64,000 nucleotides of DNA from Fusarium oxysporum f. sp. lycopersici 4287 (lineage: Eukaryota; Ascomycota; Sordariomycetes; Hypocreales; Nectriaceae): assembly GCF_000149955.1 (NCBI RefSeq), contig NC_030993.1, positions 3,278,743 through 3,342,742 on the forward strand. The letters run 5' to 3'. The notes beneath the pieces are model-generated. The model was not told where the DNA came from. It worked only from the letters and a program-made list of their open reading frames with translations, and did not search any database. The position numbers were made by a program, and so were the translations under genes. How positions within the stretch are numbered: the first letter of the stretch is position 1; each line of letters begins with the position of its first letter. Positions 25,115 to 34,730 of this stretch are shown here, in pieces.

Positions 25115-26404
25115 TCATAACAAGTGAAACCAATAGTTTGTTAGTGCATAAGTATCGTAAGTCGCCGGCTCCATAGCTCGTAACCCCACAAAAGCTTCCA
25201 CTGCCATAACAACTCGTGTTACAAGATAAAGCAATGGACTTGCAACCTTGATAACGGTCAATGGCCCATCCCATGTAAGACTCATCTTCCTGAACTGCAT
25301 GCAGATAACGGATGTAATGACTGAAACGAGAGCGCTAACTCTCCATAGCCAACGCTCTGCCTCTGATGGGAAAGAGGAAGTCCATGATATCAGATGAATG
25401 GCTCCGAAGGATGCCCCTAATAGGCAAAGAAGTGGCCAGTATCTTGTCATGTAGAGACTTGAGTCCCACTCAGTGATGACGTTGTCAGCCTCGACTTCAG
25501 TGACAGTCGATTCAATCTTTTGGGAGTTAGGCTCAGTAGTGGAAACGCTTTCCTCCGCAGTTCGTTCAGGATCCTCCATCACCCCAACCTCATCATCCCG
25601 ACAATCGCGCGGCACAACGTACCAAGCGATGGAATTGTCCTGCTTTTGACTGGGATCGGAGACGTCATAGGTGTTTTCCATTGCCAGACTCTCGAACTTC
25701 TCCCACTGAAGAGGAGTCATTTCTGGCAAGTTGACGACAGAGGCGGTGACGATATCCTTGGGCTTCTCCCACCAGAAAGCATACGTGACTAGTCCGTTGA
25801 ACACGTAGGCCAGCGTCATGGTCTCGATAGTTGCCAAAGGAAGATGATGAGCTGAGCGCGTGATGCACTGCACTGTGAACCATACAACTTGAAGAAGAGC
25901 AGCCAGTTTCACCAGACCATCAGCCTTGTTCTTGTCAGCGATCTCCTCCTTGGCAAGGCCCCAATTCTTATGATCCTGCCATGATACCAGACCGTTTTTC
26001 AAGAGCCAGGCATACTGCTCAGGCCAGAGAGTTCGATAACCACCATTATCCCCAGAATTATAGCGTACACCCATCATACAAAGATAGAAGCCATGCACTG
26101 TCTTGAACTCATTGCTCGTAGTGGCGGCGCATCGTCTGACGGCTTTACGAGCTTGTAAGAACTCTTGTAAAGACTCAAGGCATACCATCTCAGGAGCCAG
26201 GACGGCTTTGACAAGTTGGTAGAACTTGTGCTGATGCCGAAGTTGACGAGAGACATGGATACGTGGATGAATGGCCGTCCAAGTGCAGATGGCGATGGTG
26301 AATAGGCAAGACGTGATGAGAGACCATGTGCCGCGGTTTGAATCTTCGGGGACCCAGCCCACGAACTCAGTTTCCGTCGATCTTCTTGTCTCTGTGCCGT
26401 TCAT
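25115..26404 (-). CDS. Multi-spanning fungal membrane protein of unknown function
   Basis: This is an intact single-exon frame of 429 residues starting at an ATG. Hydrophobic segments near residues 28-45, 165-185, 200-220, 325-345, 358-375 and 385-405 suggest five or six membrane spans. A Trp-rich opening (GTWSLITSCLFTIAICTWT) precedes a cytosolic-looking loop with WPEQYAWLLKNGLV. I recognise the general type as a widespread ascomycete hypothetical family often found in variable regions, but no biochemical role is known to me. A long acidic loop (residues ~250-310) separates two membrane blocks. It ends only 64 bases from the lipase pseudogene stop, tail to tail, yet shows no damage. That suggests it is under different selection from its neighbours or is newer in the locus. 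Function is not assigned. Confidence 0.75.
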   Translation of the reverse strand: MNGTETRRSTETEFVGWVPEDSNRGTWSLITSCLFTIAICTWTAIHPRIHVSRQLRHQHKFYQLVKAVLAPEMVCLESLQEFLQARKAVRRCAATTSNEFKTVHGFYLCMMGVRYNSGDNGGYRTLWPEQYAWLLKNGLVSWQDHKNWGLAKEEIADKNKADGLVKLAALLQVVWFTVQCITRSAHHLPLATIETMTLAYVFNGLVTYAFWWEKPKDIVTASVVNLPEMTPLQWEKFESLAMENTYDVSDPSQKQDNSIAWYVVPRDCRDDEVGVMEDPERTAEESVSTTEPNSQKIESTVTEVEADNVITEWDSSLYMTRYWPLLCLLGASFGAIHLISWTSSFPSEAERWLWRVSALVSVITSVICMQFRKMSLTWDGPLTVIKVASPLLYLVTRVVMAVEAFVGLRAMEPATYDTYALTNYWFHLL

Positions 26405-26947
26405 GGGTAACTTCAGTGAACTTGATATCGAAGGTTAGAGCTTGGCATGTGATAGAGAAAGGCAGGGTCGCTGCAGTTCATGCCGGGAAGCAAATATATT
26501 TCAGCTCGACTGTCCAACATCATGAGAATTCTCTTGCGCACCAACAACGCGAATAGCATCATGCGCAATCCAATGAATCGTTATCATTCTTAAGAGTGTT
26601 GGTTCCATCTAGGAACGGGCCGCATATATTAAGCGCCTGAAGTCAAATTTAGCATGTGTCCTCCACCAAATTGGCCAGTAAGGTGCTACAATCGGCTGTT
26701 TTAGCGCCCGCCTCTCAAGTTTTCAGGGGTGTGGCTGCTTACGTGACGCCTGAAACTCCACCATGTGATAACGGCCAACATCTGGAGGTGCGTTACTTCT
26801 TGCATCTTGACACTTCAACCAAAACAGTTGCTTTTGTTTGCCCGCAACCCTGGGCCATTTTCTATTTCACTTGGCCTCTTCCTGTCGATATTTCTCTTTT
26901 TACTGGCCTCTTACCAATATGGCGGCATCTTCAGCCTGCGGCCGACT
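26405..26947. other. Divergent upstream region, possible missing first exon
   Basis: The 543 bases lie between two divergent genes. The frame of the downstream hydrolase stays open upstream to 26765 without an ATG and encodes a hydrophobic segment. An upstream exon with its own start may therefore be spliced on, but I could not define it. Confidence 0.4.
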
Positions 26948-28117
26948 ATGCTGGCGCTTAGTCTAACACTTGGCGTTCCAGCCATGCTGTATTTCAGTAT
27001 TTTGGGAGCGTTGGTTGTTGCGCCCTCACTACAAGCTCACGCAATTTACCTACACAAAGTTACTTTGACGTGGTTCAAGGATCTCAATACACCGGAGCAA
27101 TTTGGATTCGCTCATCATCAAGTTACACCCTTCTACATCTCAACACCAGATGGAGTCAAGCTGCACATATGGCATGTACTCCCTTTAGCGACATATGAGT
27201 CGCACCAGGAAGGCTTGTTGGCCCAAGGGCCAGAAGGTGGATTGGTAGACAAGTTTGAAGAAACTTTGAACTTCCGTCTACTAAAAGAGAACCCAAATGC
27301 TCGCCTGGTACTTTACTTCCATGGCACCAGTGGAACTATGGCCAGTGGTTGGCGCCCTGATAGCTACCGCTCCCTCTACTCAGCTGACCCAGTCAACACC
27401 CACGTTCTGACATTTGACTATCGCGGGTATGGAGAGTCCACCGGCTCACCAAGCGAAGATGGTATCATCACGGATGCTGTCACTATTGCCAACTGGGCTA
27501 TTCATACTGCGGGCATCCCCCCCGAGCGAATCGTGATCTTTGGACAAAGTCTGGGCTCAGCTGTGGCCATTGCCCTGGTCAGCGAGCTCGCCCAGAAGAC
27601 ACCCTCCGTTCATTTCGCTGGATTGGTTGTTACAGCGACGTTCGCAGATATCCCCCAATTGACTGCTACGTATCGCATTGGCGGCTTTATCCCTGTGCTT
27701 TCACCAGTAGCCAAGGTGAAGCCGCTATTCGCGTTCTTTGCGCGGCAGCTTTCCAGCACTTGGGACAACATGTACAGGCTCGGCGAGTTTGTCAAGGCTG
27801 CTGAAAGGTACGATATCACTCTCCTGCATGCCGAAGATGACACAGATATTCCCATGGAGCATTCCATCAAGCTTTATAGGGAAGCCGTCCGTGCTGCAGA
27901 GGGTGTCAAGGACTTGACCGAGAATGAGGGCGCACTCCTCAGCAGGATAAGCAGCCTCGAGAAAGGTCGCGGAGAAGGAGGCTCAATTACCGTCTGGCCT
28001 ACCAGCAAAGGCAACATTAGACTCGAGATTTTGAAGTATGGAGTTCATGACAAGATCATGGCGTATCCTGCGACTGGGCTTGCGATCAGCCGGGCGTTCG
28101 CTTCGGTTCAGAAATAG
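26948..28117 (+). CDS. ABHD12-like alpha/beta hydrolase, membrane-anchored
   Basis: The protein has 389 residues from the ATG at 26948. An N-terminal hydrophobic segment (residues 1-25) is followed by QAHAIYLHKV and the alpha/beta hydrolase core. The nucleophile elbow is GQSLGS (S201), an acidic loop AEDDTDIP lies near residues 295-302, and the catalytic His is in HDKIM (H367). HGTSGTMASGW forms the oxyanion region. This pattern matches ABHD12/ABHD13-type serine hydrolases, which act on lysophospholipids or monoacylglycerols at membranes; the substrate here is unknown. In-frame hydrophobic coding extends upstream to 26765 without ATG, so the annotated N-terminus may be incomplete. All catalytic residues are present and the frame is intact, in contrast to the neighbouring lipase pseudogene. 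Confidence 0.82.
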   Translation: MLALSLTLGVPAMLYFSILGALVVAPSLQAHAIYLHKVTLTWFKDLNTPEQFGFAHHQVTPFYISTPDGVKLHIWHVLPLATYESHQEGLLAQGPEGGLVDKFEETLNFRLLKENPNARLVLYFHGTSGTMASGWRPDSYRSLYSADPVNTHVLTFDYRGYGESTGSPSEDGIITDAVTIANWAIHTAGIPPERIVIFGQSLGSAVAIALVSELAQKTPSVHFAGLVVTATFADIPQLTATYRIGGFIPVLSPVAKVKPLFAFFARQLSSTWDNMYRLGEFVKAAERYDITLLHAEDDTDIPMEHSIKLYREAVRAAEGVKDLTENEGALLSRISSLEKGRGEGGSITVWPTSKGNIRLEILKYGVHDKIMAYPATGLAISRAFASVQK

Positions 28118-28270
28118 AAGGGCATGGAATATACAGAATATAGACACGGTTTCTCTCCCCCATTCAACTCCATGTCACTCTGGCATAGGAAGATGACTCT
28201 GCCCACCCTGCGTATCAGCTCTAAAGCTAACACAATCATGCTTATATACCAGATTGGTTAAACAGTAGGT

Positions 28271-28389
28271 ACATACGACCAAAGGTAGTGGAAAATACGG
28301 GATCCCGTCCGCTCTCCCATAGTCAAGCCACTAACCGGCGGATTAGTAGTTGGGTCGGTGACGACCAGCGAATCCCCGCTGTTGTATGT
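28271..28389 (+). rRNA. 5S ribosomal RNA gene
   Basis: The 119-base stretch begins ACATACGACC and ends GTTGTATGT, which pair as the terminal stem of fungal 5S rRNA. The internal promoter region is conserved (TTAGTAGTTGGGTCGGTGAC, then AGCGAATCCC). A T run directly after the end suits RNA polymerase III termination. In filamentous ascomycetes 5S genes are dispersed singly among protein genes rather than in the rDNA array, which fits this isolated copy about 200 bases before the assembly gap. The internal control region looks intact, so it is probably functional, though some stem positions differ from my recollection of the Neurospora sequence. Confidence 0.93.
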
Positions 28390-28598
28390 TTTTGTGAAGC
28401 TCGCCTTTTTGCCATTTACTGCATGCATGTCAGACTTTATCAACGGGAGCAACCGCTAGCCTGTCTTTCAATTTTGGATCTGTTCAACTGGAGGTTGTCA
28501 CTAGCATGGAGCTTTGGCTTCACCTATCGCCAACATCATTCGGAGAGACTCACAGCCCGCCTTGTCCCACCTCTTCATCGACTTGCCATTCTCCAGAA

Positions 28599-29598
28599 NN
28601 NNNNNNNNNNNNNNNNNNNNNNNNNNNNNNNNNNNNNNNNNNNNNNNNNNNNNNNNNNNNNNNNNNNNNNNNNNNNNNNNNNNNNNNNNNNNNNNNNNNN
28701 NNNNNNNNNNNNNNNNNNNNNNNNNNNNNNNNNNNNNNNNNNNNNNNNNNNNNNNNNNNNNNNNNNNNNNNNNNNNNNNNNNNNNNNNNNNNNNNNNNNN
28801 NNNNNNNNNNNNNNNNNNNNNNNNNNNNNNNNNNNNNNNNNNNNNNNNNNNNNNNNNNNNNNNNNNNNNNNNNNNNNNNNNNNNNNNNNNNNNNNNNNNN
28901 NNNNNNNNNNNNNNNNNNNNNNNNNNNNNNNNNNNNNNNNNNNNNNNNNNNNNNNNNNNNNNNNNNNNNNNNNNNNNNNNNNNNNNNNNNNNNNNNNNNN
29001 NNNNNNNNNNNNNNNNNNNNNNNNNNNNNNNNNNNNNNNNNNNNNNNNNNNNNNNNNNNNNNNNNNNNNNNNNNNNNNNNNNNNNNNNNNNNNNNNNNNN
29101 NNNNNNNNNNNNNNNNNNNNNNNNNNNNNNNNNNNNNNNNNNNNNNNNNNNNNNNNNNNNNNNNNNNNNNNNNNNNNNNNNNNNNNNNNNNNNNNNNNNN
29201 NNNNNNNNNNNNNNNNNNNNNNNNNNNNNNNNNNNNNNNNNNNNNNNNNNNNNNNNNNNNNNNNNNNNNNNNNNNNNNNNNNNNNNNNNNNNNNNNNNNN
29301 NNNNNNNNNNNNNNNNNNNNNNNNNNNNNNNNNNNNNNNNNNNNNNNNNNNNNNNNNNNNNNNNNNNNNNNNNNNNNNNNNNNNNNNNNNNNNNNNNNNN
29401 NNNNNNNNNNNNNNNNNNNNNNNNNNNNNNNNNNNNNNNNNNNNNNNNNNNNNNNNNNNNNNNNNNNNNNNNNNNNNNNNNNNNNNNNNNNNNNNNNNNN
29501 NNNNNNNNNNNNNNNNNNNNNNNNNNNNNNNNNNNNNNNNNNNNNNNNNNNNNNNNNNNNNNNNNNNNNNNNNNNNNNNNNNNNNNNNNNNNNNNNNN
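28599..29598. other. Assembly gap of exactly 1000 N
   Basis: The run is exactly 1000 N, a placeholder length typical of scaffolding, so the true distance is unknown. It borders AT-rich repeat-like DNA, the usual reason for such gaps. Confidence 0.99.
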
Positions 29599-30618
29599 AA
29601 GATTATAATAATATTATATTAAATTAAAACTTAAAAAAAATTATTATATTATAAGGTTTCTTTAAGGGGTTATATAAATATTATAAAAAATATTTAATTT
29701 ACTTAAAAATAAGACTAATTTTATATAATAACTGGGCTATTTTTATAAAATATTATACCTAGTTTATTTATTATACCTAAGGATATTTCTTAACCTAACT
29801 TCCTCTGCTAATTATACTTACTAATATTAATTATAGCTATTAGTATAATACCTTTGTTATAATAGCCTATAGCCTAATTCTATAGACGGCGAATAGGATT
29901 AATGTTCTAGATGTCTACCTGTAGCTTATACACCTTCTCCTTCAAGGTTATTACCATCGTAGTGAGAGATAATACCACGTAGTCGTGGCATGCGTCGAAT
30001 GGCTGGGATGCAGATAAGCCATGTACCTGCATCATAGTAATGCGAAGGTCAAAAAGAAGCCTATTAATTACATTCTGGAGGCAATCTAGAGTCTGCTGAA
30101 CCTTTCTGATGCTTTCTAATATTACGAAGACTTCGTGTTATAATTGCAGAATATTGTTGAGGTGGATGTTACTGTGAGTTGGTGTTGTTGTGGTTGTTCC
30201 GTTTTGAGTGAGTTAGTAGTGATGGTCTTGTGTGCTGATGGCAGTAAAGTAAAGGTAGCGGTAAGGCCGAATTTATACTACTATCTCTTCTGTCAGATGC
30301 ATTTTTCTTTATGATTATTTACTGTATAGATTAAAACCTGCGTTTCTTTGTTCTGAGTATGTTCTAGATGTCTGTAATTGTACTAGGTAGCTGCTTAGCA
30401 TGTTCTATAATCTTGCAAATGCTTATAGTTACTAGTTAATAAAGATTAAAGTTATATAATTATGTGTCTGTGAAAGAGTAATATGATTGCTGTGGAGAAG
30501 CGTCGCCTCGGCTATCTTTCTCCTTCTATATTATGTAGTTTAGCAATTAAGGCAGGAGCAATTATTCTTATTATTATGAATATATCTATGTTTAAGTAGT
30601 TGTTATCTAAAATAAAGC
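29599..30618. repeat. AT-rich, RIP-like island
   Basis: From 29599 to about 29880 the sequence is almost pure A and T, rich in TpA steps. The next 700 bases remain AT-rich compared with the rest of the window. This is the signature of repeat-induced point mutation acting on old transposable elements in ascomycetes. No transposon ends or recognisable element proteins remain. A degraded reading frame at 29907-30212 on the minus strand is described separately. Confidence 0.75.
29907..30212 (-). pseudogene. Relic coding sequence in AT-rich island
   Basis: One minus-strand frame stays open from 30212 to a TAG at 29907-29909, except for a single TAA at 30138-30140. The 76 codons after that stop read as a Leu/Val/Ile-spaced, coiled-coil-like segment (for example LESIRKVQQTLDCLQNVINR). 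There is no ATG. The interrupting TAA could derive from CAA by a CpA to TpA change, the favoured RIP change. I do not recognise the family; a transposon protein or the edge of an accessory gene are both possible. Confidence 0.35.
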
Positions 30619-31190
30619 ATGATGAAGTTTGTTCCGACTCTCCTCTTTCCTCTCTCCTATAGTGTTCTTGCTCTTCAGGGCGTTCTTCAACGATCGGATC
30701 CTCAGTTTATTCACCTTACCTTCCATGGCGGTTTGGCTTCTTACTCTATTGCTTTCCCTGTTGATGGCAGTACTCGCAAGACTAGTAGGCGTCTCTATTA
30801 GCATATCCCGCTCAGCCGCTTACCCTATGTGCTCTTCTTCAGATCATGATCTCAGTGTCGATGTCATCCACAATTCAGACTACAATGCTCTTGAACAATG
30901 CTTCTTCGCCATCGAGGACCAAGCGAAGTTGACCTCCAAAGTCAGCACGAAGGATGGCTCCCAGCATATCCTCGACAACTCCCCTCGAGTGATCATCGCT
31001 GTCGACTGCACCGGCAGTTGTGTTCCTATGTACGGTAAGTACGCCAGATCTAACTCCCGTGATCCGGCATATCTGACGACGGTCAATGGTAGGCGAGTGC
31101 TATGATACACGCGGGCAGCCTGTAGGACCTTGCTGCAACGGTATGTGCATGGCCAATCGCTGTCGACCGTGGAACTCGACTTTGTCCTAG
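30619..31190 (+). CDS. Small secreted cysteine-rich protein, knottin-like pattern
   Basis: Three exons (30619-30784, 30843-31034, 31093-31190) give 151 residues. Introns of 58 nt each keep frame: GTAGGC...TCAG and GTAAGT...GTAG. The N-terminus MMKFVPTLLFPLSYSVLALQ is a predicted signal peptide; the second ATG (30622) could equally be the start. The mature protein has eight cysteines. The last six follow C-x6-C-x10-C-C-x3-C-x4-C, close to the inhibitor cystine knot arrangement, within a CVPMYGECYD...PVGPCCNGMC block. The size, secretion signal, cysteine content and position beside a RIP-like island are the usual marks of fungal effector candidates. The first cysteine (EQCFF) lies in a separate N-terminal domain. 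Function in host interaction is inferred only. The middle intron has a weak donor, so exon 1/2 joining deserves transcript confirmation. Confidence 0.75.
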
Positions 31191-31690
31191 ACTATTAGCA
31201 TACTGAAGGGGTTTATGGCGAGAGTTCTTGGGAAAAGACGGTTATCATCCGATGAGTAAACGAGTAACGTTTCGATCATTCTTCTGAGGAAGTTTTTGGG
31301 TTGATATTTCGGTTATGGACTATCGTTTAAAGCATATTGAGTTTAAATTGACCAGAATGAGAATGCTTGTGTAACATAGCTGTGTTGTCACTGACCTCTT
31401 CGTATCGCATTAAACATCAAACCCTAAGTTGTGGACATGATAGAAGCATAGAGTAAATCTCAATTCTTGAAATGCAGGAAGGTATCTCATAAGTCTCATA
31501 AGTATCGTACAGTTGTCATAATCATTCTATCATCAACTCCATAGCAATGCGCCGATCCAATGCCTGTCAACAAGTGCTCTGGATTGTGTAACCTCCGTAA
31601 TGCTTGAGCATGTTTTTAACGTAATTTTCAATCTTTGTGAAAACGAGTATTAGATACCATGAAAGAGAATAAACGCAGTGTCGTCAGCCA
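31191..31690. other. Intergenic, no gene seen
   Basis: About 500 bases of moderately AT-rich sequence between the secreted-protein gene and the 3' end of the Arg-rich gene. No repeat or RNA recognised. Confidence 0.5.
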
Positions 31691-32948
31691 TTATCGTCTG
31701 CGACTATGGCCATGGTGCTCGGGCACCCTTGTGGTTTGAGCTGAGGCAAGGTCAACGCCCTGCCTCATCAGTTTCTGTCTGGTACTGTTGGGATGCTTCT
31801 GGCCCATGAAGCCATCAACCAAGGCCGCACCAAGAGCAGCTGTTGCAACTTTGGCGCCCTTGGGGCCGAGCCAGGGACCAGATTCATGACCAGATTTCAT
31901 CGCAGCTTGAGCACCAGCTGTGAAAGCAGTACGGGCACCAGCCTGGACCATGGGGTTCTGCCACCATGCAGTCCGTGGCTTGGTGCTAGCAGGCATGGAG
32001 CTGCGACGTCCGGCAGGACCGCTGCCGCGATTCTTCTGTGTGGTCGGAGGCCGACCTCGATTTGGAGATCGAGCAGGATCTCGCCCACGACGGTCTCTTG
32101 TTTGAGACCGTGGGCGTCGTCGACTGGCAGCAGCAGCGGCACTCGCTCCAGCTCCGGCAGCTCCAAGTTTGGCACCGTAATGATCATCCTCCGAGTCAGA
32201 GTCGGAGTCTGGATATCGTGACTTTCGACCCCGTCCTTGCGACTTAGAACGAGGTGACGGTGACACTGATCTTCCATGGCGCCGAGGCGATTCCGGCTCA
32301 GCATCGCGGTGCTTGGACCGTCGTTGGTCTCGAGGATCATCGGGGTATGCGCGTGAAGTTGGTTCCCGGGCATATGCATTACGATCGTAAGGATGCACTG
32401 GTGGAGCATCGCGCTCGAATCGAGGGTATCTGTCAGGTCGTGCGTCCCGTTTTCCACGGATGGGTAACTCCCGTTCCCGATCCCGATCCCGCCCTGAGCG
32501 AGGCTCGCGTGAAGATTGGCGAAATTCTCGCTCGGGGGAATGAGCATCGCGATCGGGACGAGCTGAGCGAGCCTTTCGGCGAGGTGAATCTGGCGGGGGT
32601 CCGAAGGGGGGGAGGGCTGATGTCTCGGCTTCGTCGATCAGGCCCGGCACTCCGTCCACGACGCTCCGGCTCATATCTGCGACGGGGACGGCCTTCTGCT
32701 CTCCGATCATCCATCATACGATCATCAGGGTACCCTGGCCTGCCAGGACTCGGAGGGCGGCGACTTCTTTGTGTCTTGTAGCGACGGGGAGGTGACGCAT
32801 CTGTTGCCGGCTCTCTTCTGACTTTGCGGGGAGGAGGTGCATTTCGGTCATCGTAAGGGTCATACGACCTCCCGGGATCTGGCGCTACGTAGTCATCGTC
32901 ATATCCGTATGGGCGCGCTTGTTGTCTGGACGGGCGGTAGTAGGCCAT
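31691..32948 (-). CDS. Arg-rich DUF3824-like protein with one-base frameshift
   Basis: The minus strand encodes an extremely Arg/Ser/Asp/Pro-rich protein that would be 418 residues if one base were removed from a homopolymer. It starts MAYYRPSRQQARPYGYDDDY at the ATG at 32948. The C-terminal ~100 residues (GARTAFTAGAQAAMKSGHES, GPKGAKVATAALGAALVDGF) match a small Ala/Gly-rich block I associate with fungal DUF3824-type proteins. Reading frame changes within a run of seven G on the plus strand (about 32606-32613). With the run as written, the N-terminal frame continues into an unrelated tail and the conserved C-terminus is lost. As the frame on each side is otherwise clean, a sequencing or assembly error is more likely than real loss. 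The RS/RD-rich middle resembles disordered RNA-associated proteins; the role is unknown. Confidence 0.7.
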
Positions 32949-34321
32949 ATGTGTAGCAGTGGTACGGGTGTTGAGACCTGTGAGAGTGGAAGATGGAGGC
33001 TCTGTCCGATGGTTTGTTTGCGTGTCTGAGAGGTGAAAGGGCTGGTAGGTTGACGTTGTTGTAAGAGAACAAAGGTTTATGTAACGTAGCCAGGAAGTTG
33101 TGAGTTGCCTAGGTGTGCATATCGATAGTGGAGAGGCAGAATGTTGGGGATAAATCCTTCTTTATGTAAAGAGGTGCCTGCATAAAACACGTAATGAAAC
33201 AGGTGATTAGCGGCAAGAGGAGAGAGTAAAGGAGAACTCCGTATCCAGGGATCATCAAATATAGTAGGTCACAACTTGGGTCATGGCGCGGCTTGAATCT
33301 GAACCGGAAGTGAGACTGTCAGTGAGTGAGTGGGTGACCTTGGCGCGAGGATCAAAGGGCTAAGTCCCTAAGGTAGAGGAGGGGGCCGCTAACCAGATCT
33401 TCTCTTCCGTCATTGAAGAGGATGCATTAATTTCGCTGATGGGATGCATAAAACCAAGGCCAGAAATATGGCGTCGAGGTGCATTACCCGGAGAAGAATA
33501 CCAGCCATCCAGCTCTGAGCTTGACAGGCTTTCCTGGGGAACTCGGTGTGGGTTCCATTAAAGACCCTGCATGTTCGACGTCATAAGATCCAACTGCTCA
33601 GCTGATTGACGTCACTACTCCCAAGGGTCTCGTCTCTCGTTACCTACAGAAAATGGCGGGACAAATGATTGGGAAAATAGCGAGTGATTTCTGGTCGATT
33701 CCTATCAATCGACGCATCTAATAGGGACAGGGTATCGCTCAAACACCTCTTTTGAGAAGGGAATTGTTAGTGTCTCATGAGGCCATCGGGGCGCTTCCTC
33801 TCATGACCTCAGCTTCATACGGAGGATGGCCGGTCTCTCCCCGGCAAGCAACCCGCCTTGCGCGACCCTTGGACGAATGTTAGATTGAAACGTGTGCTTC
33901 ATCCTTCAAACAGGACTCATTGTAATTGTTGGCTACCGCCTTTCATGCCATCATGACGATGCTGAGCTTCTCTTCGGCCTCCGAGTCCGTGATACATCTA
34001 TTGATCCAGGGAGTAGCATAGATGCTGCTCCTGGTGCCAATAGGAGATCGTGTATCATATGACGCTTCCACACGATTATGACAGTCACAGACACATGTTT
34101 GGTCGTAGTGATATCGAGAAACATTGAGAGATCTCATCACAGACAAGCAGTCATACTGCGAGGTTAGAACGTTCAGCTCAGATTCCAGACCAGATAGCTC
34201 CCCCTTGTCAAGATCAAAGTGATCGCTCTTTGATGGACTGGGGTTGCATGTGTTGTATCGGAAGTTTATCATGGGATCTCGTCGGCAATGCCAATCCAGC
34301 TGATCCCATTTAGTTAAACTT
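32949..34321. other. Intergenic, no gene seen
   Basis: About 1.4 kb. It should include the promoter of the Arg-rich gene. A 109-codon minus frame at 33943-34272 has no recognisable features and I do not support it as a gene. Confidence 0.45.
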
Positions 34322-34730
34322 TCAGTTTGACGCAGGAGGACCAGGGTTCATCCATCCTGTACTGTAATATGCTGGGGTTTGACTCAGGCAAAAAGCAAGC
34401 TGACTGTGTGTATAATTGTGTTACCTGGTTCTCGTCGGTGTGGTATCCCTAGGCGCCTTGTCTAATGCAGTGGCAACCAGCCATCGACCCTTGAAGACAA
34501 CGGGCTCGGGACTTACAATTTCCGCTCACAAATGATGGCGGTGAGAGTCGTCGGTTAAAACCGTCGTCATACCCAAACGTGAGATCAACAGAGGGGTATT
34601 TCGAGCAAACCTGTATGAAGCTCGGAAGATCGAGAGTAGTCATCTGGGGCAGAACAAGGTTGACCAGATCGGGATAAGGACGAGAAGAATTGGAAAGCTG
34701 GGAACGGAAACCTGCAGACCAAGAATCCAT
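34322..34730 (-). CDS. Putative small protein, three exons
   Basis: I propose exons 34730-34517, 34461-34425 and 34361-34322, giving 96 residues. Exon 1 from its ATG reads like real protein (YPDLVNLVLPQMTTLDLPSF) and ends in a clean GTAAGT donor. A 55-nt intron ending in TTAG and a 63-nt intron ending in ACAG keep frame and lead to a natural stop after GWMNPGPPASN. The short second and third exons rest only on splice-signal inspection, and branch sites are weak. No family is recognised, and there is no signal peptide or membrane segment. If the introns are wrong, only the first 71 codons are supported. Confidence 0.45.

Noticed and set aside
28288..29627. Three long plus-strand frames of 364-444 codons
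   Set aside because: They run through the 1000-N gap; the open length is an artefact of unknown bases.
33943..34272. 109-codon minus frame
   Set aside because: No family features, and it does not join in frame to the more convincing exon at 34517-34730.
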